Part shown: in pieces, positions 33,192-41,988 of the stretch | How positions within the stretch are numbered: the first letter of the stretch is position 1 | Layout: every line of letters starts with the position of its first letter | Source of the DNA: Rhodoplanes azumiensis | GTDB taxonomy: Bacteria > Pseudomonadota > Alphaproteobacteria > Rhizobiales > Xanthobacteraceae | Assembly: GCF_042682915.1 (NCBI RefSeq) | Contig: NZ_JBHUIW010000004.1 | Coordinates: 124,001-188,000 of the forward strand | Length of the DNA stretch: 64,000 bases | Direction of reading: 5' to 3' | Position numbers and translations under genes: made by a program | The notes under the pieces: model-generated | The model's input: only the letters and a program-made list of their open reading frames with translations | Databases searched by the model: none | What the model was told of the DNA's origin: nothing

Positions 33192-34199
33192 ATGCGAGTC
33201 ATCGAGATCACGACGCCGGGCGGACCCGAGGTGCTGCGCCTCGCCGAGCGGCCGCGGCCGGAGCCCGGCGCCGGCGAGGTGCTGGTCCGGGTCGTCGCCG
33301 CCGGCGTGAACCGGCCGGACGTGCAGCAGCGGCGCGGACTCTACGCGCCGCCCCCCGGCGCCTCCGACATCCCGGGGCTCGACGTCGCCGGCGTGGTCGA
33401 GGCGGTCGGTCCCGATGTGGCCTGCGCCGGCGTCGTCCGGCCGCGGCCGGGCGACGCCGTCTGCGCCCTCGTCACCGGCGGCGGCTATGCCGAGCACTGC
33501 GTCGTGCCGGCGCCGCAATGCATGCCGCTGCCGACGGGCTTCGGCTTCGTCCAGGCGGCGGCCCTTCCGGAAGTGTTCATGACGGCGTGGAACAACATCA
33601 TCCGGCTCGGCCGCCTCGGCGAGGGCGAGACCGTGCTGATGCAGGGCGGCACCAGCGGGGTCGGGCTCGCCGTGATCCAGATCGCCCGGCATCTGCGCCG
33701 TGCCCGCGTCTTCGCCACGGCCGGCACGGCCGAGAAGCGCCGCGTGCTGGCCGGCTTCGGGGTCGAGGGCACGGTCGACTACCACGGCGACTGGGACACC
33801 GAGCTGCGCACCCTCACCGGCGGCCGCGGCTTCGACGTGATCGTCGACGGCCAGGCCGGTCCCTACACGGCGCGCCAGATGGACCTCCTCGCCGAGGACG
33901 GCCGGCTGGTGCTGCTGGCGACCCATCTCGGCACGCGGGCCGAGATCGACCTGCGCGCCGTGGTGCGGCGCCGCCTCACCCTCACCGGCTCGACGCTGCG
34001 GCCGCGCCCGCCTGCCTACAAGGGCCGGCTGGCGAAGGAGCTCGTCGACCAGGTGTGGCCGCGGCTCGCCGACGGCACCATCACGATGCCGATCTGTGCG
34101 ACGTTTCCGCTCGAGCAGGTCGCCGAGGCGCATGCCGTGCTCGACGCCAATGCCCAGATCGGCAAGGTGGTGCTCGTCGTCGATCCGGCCGGCCTGTAA
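33192..34199 (+). CDS. NAD(P)H:quinone oxidoreductase-like (zinc-independent MDR)
   Basis: 335 residues from ATG 33192. Medium-chain reductase with the quinone-oxidoreductase pattern: GVNRPDVQQRRGLYAPPPGASDIPGLDVAG, the nucleotide motif GGTSGVGLAVIQIA, and a C-terminal PLEQVAEAHAVLDANAQIGKVVL. No structural-zinc Cys cluster is present. Members reduce quinones or enones, and some act as PIG3-type enzymes. The shared operator and the IclR gene 59 bp downstream tie it to the acyl-CoA unit on the other strand. Confidence 0.9.
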   Translation: MRVIEITTPGGPEVLRLAERPRPEPGAGEVLVRVVAAGVNRPDVQQRRGLYAPPPGASDIPGLDVAGVVEAVGPDVACAGVVRPRPGDAVCALVTGGGYAEHCVVPAPQCMPLPTGFGFVQAAALPEVFMTAWNNIIRLGRLGEGETVLMQGGTSGVGLAVIQIARHLRRARVFATAGTAEKRRVLAGFGVEGTVDYHGDWDTELRTLTGGRGFDVIVDGQAGPYTARQMDLLAEDGRLVLLATHLGTRAEIDLRAVVRRRLTLTGSTLRPRPPAYKGRLAKELVDQVWPRLADGTITMPICATFPLEQVAEAHAVLDANAQIGKVVLVVDPAGL

Positions 34200-34258
34200 C
34201 GTGCGAGACGTGCACGAGAGGACACGGGCGGGACGAACAAGAAGCGGGGCCGGAAACC

Positions 34259-35068
34259 GTGACATCGCCGCGTTCGGTCCAGTCGGTCGTCAGGGCGCTG
34301 GCGCTCCTGCGCGCCGTCAACCAGCGCCGCGTCTCGACCGTCGCCGACCTCCACAAGGACACCGGACTGCCGAAGCCGACCATCGTGCGCCTGCTCGGCA
34401 CGCTGGTGGCCGAGGGCTACATCCTCAACGACAAGCATCTCGGGGGCTATTGCGTGACGTCCTTGGCGCCGACGCTCGGCGCCGGCTTCCATGGCGCCCC
34501 CATGGTGGTGGAGGCGGCGCGGCCCTGGTGCAGCGACCTGACGCGGCGGCTCAAATGGCCGATCGCCATCGCCATGCTGGACGGCGACGCCGTGGCGGTG
34601 CGCTTCTCGACGATTCCCGACAGCCCGATGTCGCCGTTCCACGCGACCCTCAACATGCGGCTCAGCCTGGTGTCGCGGGCGCTCGGACGCGCCTATATCG
34701 CGAGCTGCCCCGCGGCCGAGCGCACCGCCTTGGTGAAGAAGCTGCGCCGCTCGGACAATCCCGAGGACCGGCCCGCCAACCTGACCGCGACGATCGCCGG
34801 GGTGCGGGCCTTCGTCGGGACGCACGGCTACGCGATCCGCGATCCCCGCGTGGAGCCGAAGTCCTCCTCCACCATCGCGATGCCGATCCGGCAGGGCGAC
34901 CGGGTGCTGGCGACCATCGGGCTCACCTATTTCCGCTCCGCCGTCACGGCCAGAACCCTCGACGAGGTGCTCGTGCCGGCCTTGCGGGCGGCCGTGGACG
35001 GCATCGAGGCGAGCTATGCCAGCCTGGTCGCCGGCCGCGTCCCGGCGACGGCCGACGGTGGATCGTGA
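34259..35068 (+). CDS. IclR-family transcriptional regulator
   Basis: 269 residues from GTG 34259. The winged helix is at ~1-70 (VQSVVRALALLRAVNQRRVSTVADLHKDTGLPKPTIVRLLGTLVAEGY). The IclR effector domain follows (PMSPFHATLNMRLSLVSRALGRAYIASC ... SSTIAMPIRQGDRVLATIGLTYF). A GTG start and a modest GGA upstream suit an autoregulated repressor. Identical palindromes before the divergent qor/maoC promoters and before the next gene are its likely targets. The ligand is unknown; IclR proteins commonly sense aromatic or short-chain acids. Confidence 0.9.
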   Translation: MTSPRSVQSVVRALALLRAVNQRRVSTVADLHKDTGLPKPTIVRLLGTLVAEGYILNDKHLGGYCVTSLAPTLGAGFHGAPMVVEAARPWCSDLTRRLKWPIAIAMLDGDAVAVRFSTIPDSPMSPFHATLNMRLSLVSRALGRAYIASCPAAERTALVKKLRRSDNPEDRPANLTATIAGVRAFVGTHGYAIRDPRVEPKSSSTIAMPIRQGDRVLATIGLTYFRSAVTARTLDEVLVPALRAAVDGIEASYASLVAGRVPATADGGS

Positions 35069-35108
35069 GCCTTGCGGCGGGTGCCCGCAGTGGACCGCGC
35101 GCCCGGTA

Positions 35109-35123
35109 TTCCACGATGTGAAA
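35109..35123. promoter_or_regulatory. IclR-type operator, copy 2
   Basis: TTCCACGATGTGAAA is the second copy of the 33126-33140 palindrome with one change in the right arm. It lies 154 bp before the amidohydrolase-like gene. Confidence 0.65.
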
Positions 35124-35277
35124 CGCGCCGACTTCACCGTCCCGGCCGCCGGCCCATGCCCTAGGCTCGGCCCGACCGGCGGCCGGCCGGCCCTGCACCG
35201 CCGTCCCCTGCACCGCCGTCCCCTGCGCCGGGATGACCCGCATCGCCGTCAGCCGCTTCGCCCGAGAAGGATCTCCG

Positions 35278-36216
35278 ATGCCCCAGAGCGAGCCCACCCC
35301 CCCGTCCGCCGTTCCCGACTCGGTGGTCGACAACCTCATGCGCGGGGCCGTCGATCTTCACGTCCACAGCGGCCCCTCGGTGATGCCGCGGCTCGTCGAC
35401 CACATCGCCGCGCTGGAGGAGGCCGGGGCCGCCGGCATGCGGGCGGTCCTGTTCAAGGACCACTATTACCCGACAGCCCCGATCGTCGCGCTGATCCGCG
35501 AGCGCCATGCCGGCACCGGCGTCGAGCCGCTCGGCGGCCTCGTCCTCAACAACGCGATGGGCGGCTTCAATCCTTACGCGGTCGAGCACGCGCTCAAGCT
35601 CGGCACCCGCATCGTTTGGATGCCGACCGTCTCGGCCGCGAACCACATCCGCGAGGGCCACAACAAGACGCTGCTGGTGGCGAAGTCGGCGATGCGCAAG
35701 CCGACCGCCCTCACCGTGGTCGACCCGCACGGCGACCTCGTGCCCGAGGTCATCCCGATCCTCGAGCTGGTCGCCGAATACGACGCCGTGCTGTCCTGCG
35801 GCCACCTGCACATCAGCGAGGCCTGGGTGCTGTTCGAGGAGGCGAAGAAACGCGGCTGCAAGCGGCTGCTCGTCAACCATCCGCCCTACACGGTCGGGGC
35901 CGTGCCCAAGGACGTCGAGCGGCTGCTCGATCTCGGCGTGATGATCGAGCACTCCGCCTGCCTGTTCGTCGACTGCCGGTTCAAGACCTACTCCGCCGCT
36001 CAGCTCCGGGAATGGATCGACGCCGCCGGCGTCGCCAACACGTTCTTCGGCTCCGATCTCGGCCAGATCGACTGCCCGTCGCCGGTCGAGGGCATGCGCA
36101 TGATCGCGCGGACGTGCCTGTCCCTCGGCTACAGCATCGACGAAGTCCGGCAGATGATCTCGACCAACGCGATGCGGCTCGCCGGCATCGGCGCCAACGT
36201 CGCCGCGGCGGCGTGA
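35278..36216 (+). CDS. Amidohydrolase-like metal-dependent protein, probably DUF6282 family
   Basis: 312 residues from ATG 35278, with GAAGGA seven bases upstream. DLHVHSGPSVMPR near the N-terminus gives the HxH metal motif of amidohydrolase/PHP-type barrels. Further ligand candidates are DPHGD, SCGHLHISEAWV, NHPPYTVG and FGSDLGQ. The order fits a TIM-barrel hydrolase or decarboxylase, but the reaction is undefined. It probably belongs to the regulon of the IclR gene upstream, through the operator at 35109. Confidence 0.72.
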   Translation: MPQSEPTPPSAVPDSVVDNLMRGAVDLHVHSGPSVMPRLVDHIAALEEAGAAGMRAVLFKDHYYPTAPIVALIRERHAGTGVEPLGGLVLNNAMGGFNPYAVEHALKLGTRIVWMPTVSAANHIREGHNKTLLVAKSAMRKPTALTVVDPHGDLVPEVIPILELVAEYDAVLSCGHLHISEAWVLFEEAKKRGCKRLLVNHPPYTVGAVPKDVERLLDLGVMIEHSACLFVDCRFKTYSAAQLREWIDAAGVANTFFGSDLGQIDCPSPVEGMRMIARTCLSLGYSIDEVRQMISTNAMRLAGIGANVAAAA

Positions 36217-36262
36217 CGCCGGTTCTTCGGGCGACCGGGATCGCCCGCTCGCCGGCTCGTCG

Positions 36263-36607
36263 CTAACGCCGGCGGCGAGGAGGCGGAGCCGCCGGCGGGC
36301 GCTGCCAGATGGTTCCCTTGTCGAACTGGATGGTCATGCCGTCCGGCGAGTAGACGGCGCCCTGCCAGGCGTTGGCGACCCAGATGCGGCCCGGATACTC
36401 GACCCATCCGGCCGACGGCTGGCCGGCGTCGTTGATGACGTTGAGCTGAGTGCCGTACTGGGTGATGAACGCACTGCTTCCCGGGGCGCCGAGACAGTTC
36501 GCGACGCAGACCCACGGACCGTTCAGGTTGACGCCCTGCACCTGCGCCGAGGCGCCGCCCACCGACACGCTCGCCAGCACGACCCCGATCATCAGACCTG
36601 CTTTCAT
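36263..36607 (-). CDS. Small secreted protein of unknown function in the sulfatase operon
   Basis: 114 residues from ATG 36607, with AAGGAG upstream. A signal peptide (MKAGLMIGVVLASVSVGGASAQ) precedes ~75 residues with two Cys (VCVANC), aromatic-rich motifs (GPWVC, YPGRIWVANAWQGAVYSPDG) and a Pro/Arg-rich end. The repeated short beta-strand pattern suggests a small sheet domain. It lies 48 bp after the arylsulfatase stop on the same strand, so it is probably exported with it. Confidence 0.65.
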   Translation of the reverse strand: MKAGLMIGVVLASVSVGGASAQVQGVNLNGPWVCVANCLGAPGSSAFITQYGTQLNVINDAGQPSAGWVEYPGRIWVANAWQGAVYSPDGMTIQFDKGTIWQRPPAAPPPRRRR

Positions 36608-36655
36608 GACATTCTCCTTGCTGTGATCACTGACGATCGCCCACTCGGGCGTCCG

Positions 36656-39220
36656 TCAGTGCGGCCCCGGCTGCACGCGCGTGAGCGGCGTGCCATCGAC
36701 CGCGGTCGCCTGGGCGGCCTCGAGCTTCTCGAGGTCGGCCTTGCTGAGCTGCGGCCGATCGAGCCTGATGGTCAGCCGGTTCAGCTTGGCGGTGAGACGG
36801 AACGGCGGCGTGTAGTCGGCGTCGTTCACGCCGGTCAGCGTGTCGGAGCCGATGTCGAAGGACTCGTCCCATTGCAGGATCATCGGCAGGGTGTGCGGCA
36901 GCGTGATGGTCTGCACCGGCTCGCCGTCCACCTTCAGGGTTCCGGTGCCGCCGCGGCCGACGCCGCTCAAGTTGTTGAAGGCGAGCGTGCCGATGCCGAG
37001 GCCGTCATACTTGAAGTCGAAGGTCAGCGTGTGTCGACCGGGCGCGAGCACGTTCGGTCCCTCCCACCTCACCCGCTTCAGGTCGACCAGGTTCCACAGG
37101 AACACCGGCTTGCCGTCCTTCAGATAGAAGCCATAGCCGGCGAAGCGACCGCCCGAGGTGAGGATCATGCCCTCGGCCCCGCCGTCCGGCACCTCGATGT
37201 CCGCCGTGATCGTGTAGGACGTGTTGAGGAGCGACGGCGAGTCGCCCTGCGGTATCCCGGTCATCGGCCGGGTGTAGACGAACTCGCTGCGGCCCGCCGT
37301 GATGTTCGGCCGCGGCGCGACGATGCGGGCCGCGACCGAGGCGTCGAGCGGCAGCACTTGGTACTTCTTCGCCTCCGCCAGGAACGCCTCGCGCAACTCC
37401 TTCACCTTTTGCGGGCTCTTGGCGGCGATGTCGTCGGCCTGGGCGAAGTCCTTGGACAGATCGTAGAGCTGGAACACCTGGTTGTTCAGCGGATCCGGAT
37501 TGGCCGCGCCAAATGCCTCCCAGGGGGCGCGATTGACCTTGGTGCTCAGCAGCCAACCGTCCTTGTAGAGCGCCCACTGGCCCATAATCTCGAAATACTG
37601 GGTCTTGTGTCGCGACGGCGCCTTGGCGTTCTTCGGGTCGAACGTATAGGCGAAGCTGGTGCCCTCGATCGGCGCCTGCTTGATGCCGTCGACCGTGTCG
37701 GGCGCTCGGATGCCGGTGACCTCGAGGATGGTCGGCACCACGTCGATGACGTGCAGGAACTGCTCGCGCAGGGCACCCTTGTCCTTGATGCGGGCCGGCC
37801 ATGACACCACCATGTTCTGGTTGATGCCGCCGAGCCGCGAGGCGTTCTGCTTGAACCAGTCGAACGGCGTGTCGAAGGCCCACGACCAGCCGGCCGACAT
37901 GTGATTGTAGGTCTGATCGGTGCCCCAGACGTCGTAGAACTTCATCTGCACGTCGACCGGCAGCTCGCTCAGGCCATTGAAGAACGCCACCTCGTTGGGC
38001 GTGCCCAGCGGACCACCCTCGGCGCTCGTGCCGTTGTCGCCGTTGATGTAGATGACCAGCGTGTTGTCGCGTCGACCGATGTCCTCGAACGCCTTGATCA
38101 CGCGGCCGATCTCGTGATCGTTGTAGGCCGCGTAGGCGGCGAAGACCTCGACCTGGCGGATGAACAGCTTCTTGGCCTCGGGCGTCAGCGTGTCCCACTC
38201 CTTCAGCACCTCGCGCGGCCACGGCGTCAGCTTGGTGTCCTTGGGGATGACGCCGAGCCGCTTCTGGTTCCCGAAGATCCGTTCGCGCAGCTTCTCGTAG
38301 CCGTCGTCGAACAGATGCATGGCCGTGATCTTCTCCACCCACTCCTTGGTCGGGTGATGCGGCGCATGGGTGGCGCCCGGCGCGTATTTGATGAAGATCG
38401 GCTTGCTCGGATCGGTCTGGTGCATCCGGCTGATGTAATCGATGGCGTCGTCGGCCATCGCCGTGATCAGGTTCCAGGTGCCGGGCGGCTTGCCGTCGAA
38501 CGGGTAGATCTGCGTCCTGTTGCGGAACAGGTTGGGCTGCCACTGGTTGGCGTCGCCGCCGACGAAGCCGTAGAAGTACTCGAATCCCATGCCGGTCGGC
38601 CACTGGTCGAACGGCCCGGCCTGGCTCGCCGCGAAGGCCGGCGTGTTGTGGTCCTTGCCGAACCACGCCGTTCCGTAGCCGTTGTCGGTCAGGATCCGGC
38701 CGATGGTCGCCTTGTCCTTGCTGATGATGCTGTTGTAGCCGGGGAAGCCGGTCGACTGCTCGGAGATCACGCCGAAGCCGACCGAGTGATGGTTGCGCCC
38801 GGTGATCAGCGCGGCGCGTGTCGGCGAGCACAGCGCGGTCGAGAAGACACGATTGTAGCGCAGGCCCTCGGCCGCGAGGCCGTCCATGGTCGGGGTCGGG
38901 ATGACGCCGCCGAAGGTGGACGGGACGCCGAAACCGGCGTCGTCGGTGATGATCAGAAGGATGTTCGGCGCCTCCCTCGGCGGCACGATGCGGGGCGCCC
39001 ACCACGGCTTCGACTGCAGCGCGTCGTTCCTGATCACGCCGCCGAACTTCGGGTCGGGCGCAGGAAGCTGGCGACCGTCGATGGTCGTCGTGGCGTCCGG
39101 CGCGCCGAGCGTGCCGGTGACCTGCTGGGCCACGGCCGGCCCGAGCGACCAACCCGCGCCGAGCAGGAGGCCGGCGGCGACGCCGGCGAACTTGCGCATG
39201 GTCGTCGATCCGATGGTCAT
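36656..39220 (-). CDS. Periplasmic arylsulfatase (formylglycine type)
   Basis: 854 residues from ATG 39220, with GGAGGAG five bases upstream. A signal peptide (MRKFAGVAAGLLLGAGWSLG) is followed by the sulfatase domain: metal Asp pair ITDDAGFG (93-94) and the formylglycine site CSPTRAALITGR with Cys131 as the residue to be modified. Further marks are GKDHNTPAF and IYINGDNGTSAEGG. The C-terminal ~200 residues are a beta-rich domain. It hydrolyses sulfate esters once activated by the maturase encoded 31 bp upstream. About 850 residues is long for the family, owing to the added C-terminal domain. Confidence 0.9.
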   Translation of the reverse strand: MTIGSTTMRKFAGVAAGLLLGAGWSLGPAVAQQVTGTLGAPDATTTIDGRQLPAPDPKFGGVIRNDALQSKPWWAPRIVPPREAPNILLIITDDAGFGVPSTFGGVIPTPTMDGLAAEGLRYNRVFSTALCSPTRAALITGRNHHSVGFGVISEQSTGFPGYNSIISKDKATIGRILTDNGYGTAWFGKDHNTPAFAASQAGPFDQWPTGMGFEYFYGFVGGDANQWQPNLFRNRTQIYPFDGKPPGTWNLITAMADDAIDYISRMHQTDPSKPIFIKYAPGATHAPHHPTKEWVEKITAMHLFDDGYEKLRERIFGNQKRLGVIPKDTKLTPWPREVLKEWDTLTPEAKKLFIRQVEVFAAYAAYNDHEIGRVIKAFEDIGRRDNTLVIYINGDNGTSAEGGPLGTPNEVAFFNGLSELPVDVQMKFYDVWGTDQTYNHMSAGWSWAFDTPFDWFKQNASRLGGINQNMVVSWPARIKDKGALREQFLHVIDVVPTILEVTGIRAPDTVDGIKQAPIEGTSFAYTFDPKNAKAPSRHKTQYFEIMGQWALYKDGWLLSTKVNRAPWEAFGAANPDPLNNQVFQLYDLSKDFAQADDIAAKSPQKVKELREAFLAEAKKYQVLPLDASVAARIVAPRPNITAGRSEFVYTRPMTGIPQGDSPSLLNTSYTITADIEVPDGGAEGMILTSGGRFAGYGFYLKDGKPVFLWNLVDLKRVRWEGPNVLAPGRHTLTFDFKYDGLGIGTLAFNNLSGVGRGGTGTLKVDGEPVQTITLPHTLPMILQWDESFDIGSDTLTGVNDADYTPPFRLTAKLNRLTIRLDRPQLSKADLEKLEAAQATAVDGTPLTRVQPGPH

Positions 39221-39250
39221 CGAAGCTCCTCCGTTGCGAATGTCACGTCC

Positions 39251-40567
39251 CTAAGCGTCACGTCGAGGGGCGAAGGCCGGCGTCCGGGGCCGGAGGTCGG
39301 CGGCGATCTCGTCGGCCACGGGACCGGCATGCCGGAAGAACCGCTTCAGGCCGGCGCAGAGATAGTTGAGGCCGGGCTCGCCGTCGGGCGTCCGGATCAG
39401 GCGGTTGCGCGGGCATTCGCCCCAGCAGTCCGCCAGCGCCTCGCAGCCCCGGCAGTAGGCCGGGAGGCGGTCCGACTTGGCGTAGCCGAACATCACCTGC
39501 GCGCGCGAGAAGACGAGGTCGGCGAGCGTCGCCTCGTGCAGGTTGCCGAGCCGGTGCTCGGGATAGACGTAGTGGTCGCAAGAGAAGACGCTGCCGTCGT
39601 GCTCGACCACCACGGCCTTGCCGCAGGTCTCGGCATAGATGCAGATCTGGGCGGGCAGCCCGAGGCGACGCGCCACCAAGGTCTCGAAGTGGGTCACCAG
39701 CGCGGTGCCGAGATCCTTGCGCCGCCATTCGTCGAACACCCGCGACAGGAACGAGCCCCAGTCGTCGGGATCGACCGACCAGTCGGTGACGATCGAATCG
39801 GCATGCTCGGGCCGGGCCTGCGGGCTGCCGAGGAGCGGCGCGCGGGCCGAATCGTGCGCCTGCGGCGCCGTCGTCTCGAAGCCGCGCGGCTCGACGATCG
39901 GGACCAGCTGGATCACGGTCACGCCGAGCTCGCGGCGCAGGAAGCGATACACGTCGAGCGGCTTCTTCGCGTTTCCCCGGTGAACCGAGACGAGTGCGTT
40001 GAAGGGCACGCCGAAGCGGCGCAGCAGCGCAGCCGCGTTCATCACCTTGTCGAAGGTCGGTGCCCCGCCCTTGTTGACCCGGAAAGGATCGTGCAGCGCA
40101 CGCGGCCCGTCGATGCTGAGCCCGACCAGGAAGCGGTTGTCCTTCAGGAACCGCGCCCACGCCTCGTCGATCAAAACGCCGTTGGTCTGCAGGTCGTTCT
40201 CGATTCGCTGCCCGGGCCGCGCGTGCTTCTTCTGCAGCGCGACGACCTCCTCGAAGAAGGCGAGGCCGCGCAACGTCGGCTCGCCGCCCTGCCAGGAGAA
40301 AATCACCTCGGGACCGGTGACGCCGGCGATGTACTGACGCACGAACCGCTCGAGCGTGTCGGCGTTCATGTCGCCGGCGCCGAGTCCGTCGGCGCCGGCC
40401 CGGCCTGCGGCCGGTCCGCCGGGCAACGTCTCCTTGCTGAGGTAGAAGCAGTAGGTGCAGTCGAGATTACAGCGCGCTCCGGCGGGCTTCGCCATCGCAT
40501 GAAAGTTTCGCTCGCCGGTCGCGGCGAGCTTGCGCGGGGCGTCGTACTTGTCGGGCACGAGGCTCAT
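39251..40567 (-). CDS. Anaerobic sulfatase-maturating enzyme (radical SAM)
   Basis: 438 residues from ATG 40567. The radical-SAM cluster CNLDCTYC has Cys33, Cys37 and Cys40. Later marks are TNGVLID, VGLSIDGPRALHDPFR, and a SPASM-type C-terminal Cys set including CRGCEALADCWGECPRNR. It oxidises the active-site Cys of sulfatases to formylglycine without oxygen. First gene of the maturase / sulfatase / small secreted protein operon, divergent from an AraC regulator. In aerobic relatives the oxygen-dependent enzyme is more usual, so this points to oxygen-poor growth. Confidence 0.92.
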   Translation of the reverse strand: MSLVPDKYDAPRKLAATGERNFHAMAKPAGARCNLDCTYCFYLSKETLPGGPAAGRAGADGLGAGDMNADTLERFVRQYIAGVTGPEVIFSWQGGEPTLRGLAFFEEVVALQKKHARPGQRIENDLQTNGVLIDEAWARFLKDNRFLVGLSIDGPRALHDPFRVNKGGAPTFDKVMNAAALLRRFGVPFNALVSVHRGNAKKPLDVYRFLRRELGVTVIQLVPIVEPRGFETTAPQAHDSARAPLLGSPQARPEHADSIVTDWSVDPDDWGSFLSRVFDEWRRKDLGTALVTHFETLVARRLGLPAQICIYAETCGKAVVVEHDGSVFSCDHYVYPEHRLGNLHEATLADLVFSRAQVMFGYAKSDRLPAYCRGCEALADCWGECPRNRLIRTPDGEPGLNYLCAGLKRFFRHAGPVADEIAADLRPRTPAFAPRRDA

Positions 40568-40851
40568 GCGGCGAACGAACCGGGAGTCGGCGACCCTCCG
40601 CGGCAACGGAGTCGCGAGGCTGCACACACGTCAGCGGAGCCTAGCGCGGGGGACCGCAGGCCAATATGCAGTTGCGGTCACCCGCGTGGCCGCCCGGTCC
40701 GATGCCGTGCTTGTGATCCAAACAGGCGCCGCGACTCCTTCATGGCCGAGCGAGACCGGGTATGACCGTGGGCATGCTCGGGGCTTTTTCGTATCGTGGG
40801 GTTTCACGCAAACGTTCTGTATTAGCCTTGTTGACTTAGGTGGGGAGCAGC

Positions 40852-41805
40852 GTGTCTTCGTCATCGGCCTTCGTCGAATTCGCCCGCGCAGTGCGCGAGG
40901 CCGATGTCAGCTTCCTGCTGACCAGCCGTGGCCTGCCCGAGTGGTCGGTCCACAACCGAAGCTGCGGCGGTGTCGTGATCCAGCGCGGGCGCTGCGGAGC
41001 CGGCATGGTGGCCGACGGCGTGATGGCGCAGCCCGACGCCGTGGTTTTCGTGATGCAGAGCTCGCTCGACCGGCACGCCGTCATGCTCAACGGCGTCCCG
41101 GTCGCCCGGCACGGCATCGCGGTGCTGCCGCCGGGCAGCCACTTCGTGTTCGCCAACGCGGTGCCGCACAGCTGGATCTCGCTGACGCTGCCGCTGGCCA
41201 TGCTGACGCCGGCGCAGGTCGACTGCCTCGCCGGCCGGAGCGGCGGCGCCGCCGCGTCGCTGTTCGAGACGAAGCCGGAGGCCTTTGCCGGACTGCTCGC
41301 GCGGATCGACCGAGCGGAAGGCGAGGCGGCGCGTGCGGAGGTGCCGTCCGGCGACTCCCCGGCCGTCGCGGAGCAGATGCACGACGCCGCCACCGCGATC
41401 TCCCGGACGCTCGTCGCGGTGATCGGAGCGCCGGAGAGCCGCCATCGGCTCGCCGCGCCGCACCACCACATGATCGTCCGCCGGGCCTTCGAGGAGACGC
41501 GCGACGACAACGGCCCGGCGCCGGGCCTCGCCGACCTGTGCGCCGCCGCCGGCGTGTGCGAGCGCACGCTGCGGCGCGCCTTCGGCGCCGTCTACGGCAT
41601 GCCACCGTCGCGCTATCTCAAGGTCCGGCAGCTCAACCGCGTCCATGCCGCGCTTCTGGATCCGAGCGCGCGCGGACGGATGGTCACCGACGTTCTGACC
41701 AGCCACGGCGTCACCGAGCTCGGCCGCTTCGCGGCGCACTATCGGACGCTGTTCGGCGAGCTGCCGTCGCACACCATGCGACGGCTCGAGCGTGCCGCCG
41801 AGTGA
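40852..41805 (+). CDS. AraC-family transcriptional regulator
   Basis: 317 residues from GTG 40852, with GGGGAG four bases upstream; GTG 40840 is an alternative. The N-terminal ~190 residues are a cupin-like or related sensing domain. The C-terminal double helix-turn-helix covers ~220-310 (PGLADLCAAAGVCERTLRRAFGAVYGMPPSRYLKVRQLNRVHAALL ... LGRFAAHYRTLFGELPS). It is divergent from the sulfatase operon and adjacent to an outer-membrane gene, so it may control one or both in response to a sulfated or phenolic compound. Confidence 0.86.
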   Translation: MSSSSAFVEFARAVREADVSFLLTSRGLPEWSVHNRSCGGVVIQRGRCGAGMVADGVMAQPDAVVFVMQSSLDRHAVMLNGVPVARHGIAVLPPGSHFVFANAVPHSWISLTLPLAMLTPAQVDCLAGRSGGAAASLFETKPEAFAGLLARIDRAEGEAARAEVPSGDSPAVAEQMHDAATAISRTLVAVIGAPESRHRLAAPHHHMIVRRAFEETRDDNGPAPGLADLCAAAGVCERTLRRAFGAVYGMPPSRYLKVRQLNRVHAALLDPSARGRMVTDVLTSHGVTELGRFAAHYRTLFGELPSHTMRRLERAAE

Positions 41806-41858
41806 CGGCCGCAGCGGCCATAACGGCCGTGACGGCCGAGGGCGTCAGCTTCGCGTCC

Positions 41859-41878
41859 ATGTTGTCAGCGGGCAACAT
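41859..41878. promoter_or_regulatory. Inverted repeat between the AraC gene and the outer-membrane gene
   Basis: ATGTTGTC-AGCG-GGCAACAT has 8-bp arms with one mismatch. It lies 111 bp before the outer-membrane protein start and could be an operator; as RNA it would be a modest hairpin. Confidence 0.4.
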
Positions 41879-41988
41879 CACACCCGAATTGTCGTGCCGG
41901 CGACCGAAGTGGCCGCTTCTGCATAGTGACCGGAAACGATCCAGGTACCGTCATGGTCGGGCGATCTGCGGAATCGGGGGAGGCCGCG

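Noticed and set aside
32951..34258. Long upstream extension of the IclR reading frame (705 codons in all)
   Set aside because: It overlaps the quinone oxidoreductase gene out of frame; the IclR domain starts at GTG 34259.
36627..40765. Very long plus-strand frames opposite the sulfatase and maturase
   Set aside because: Antisense shadows of well-supported genes; no domain, and composition rich in Arg, Gly and Asp as expected of antisense.
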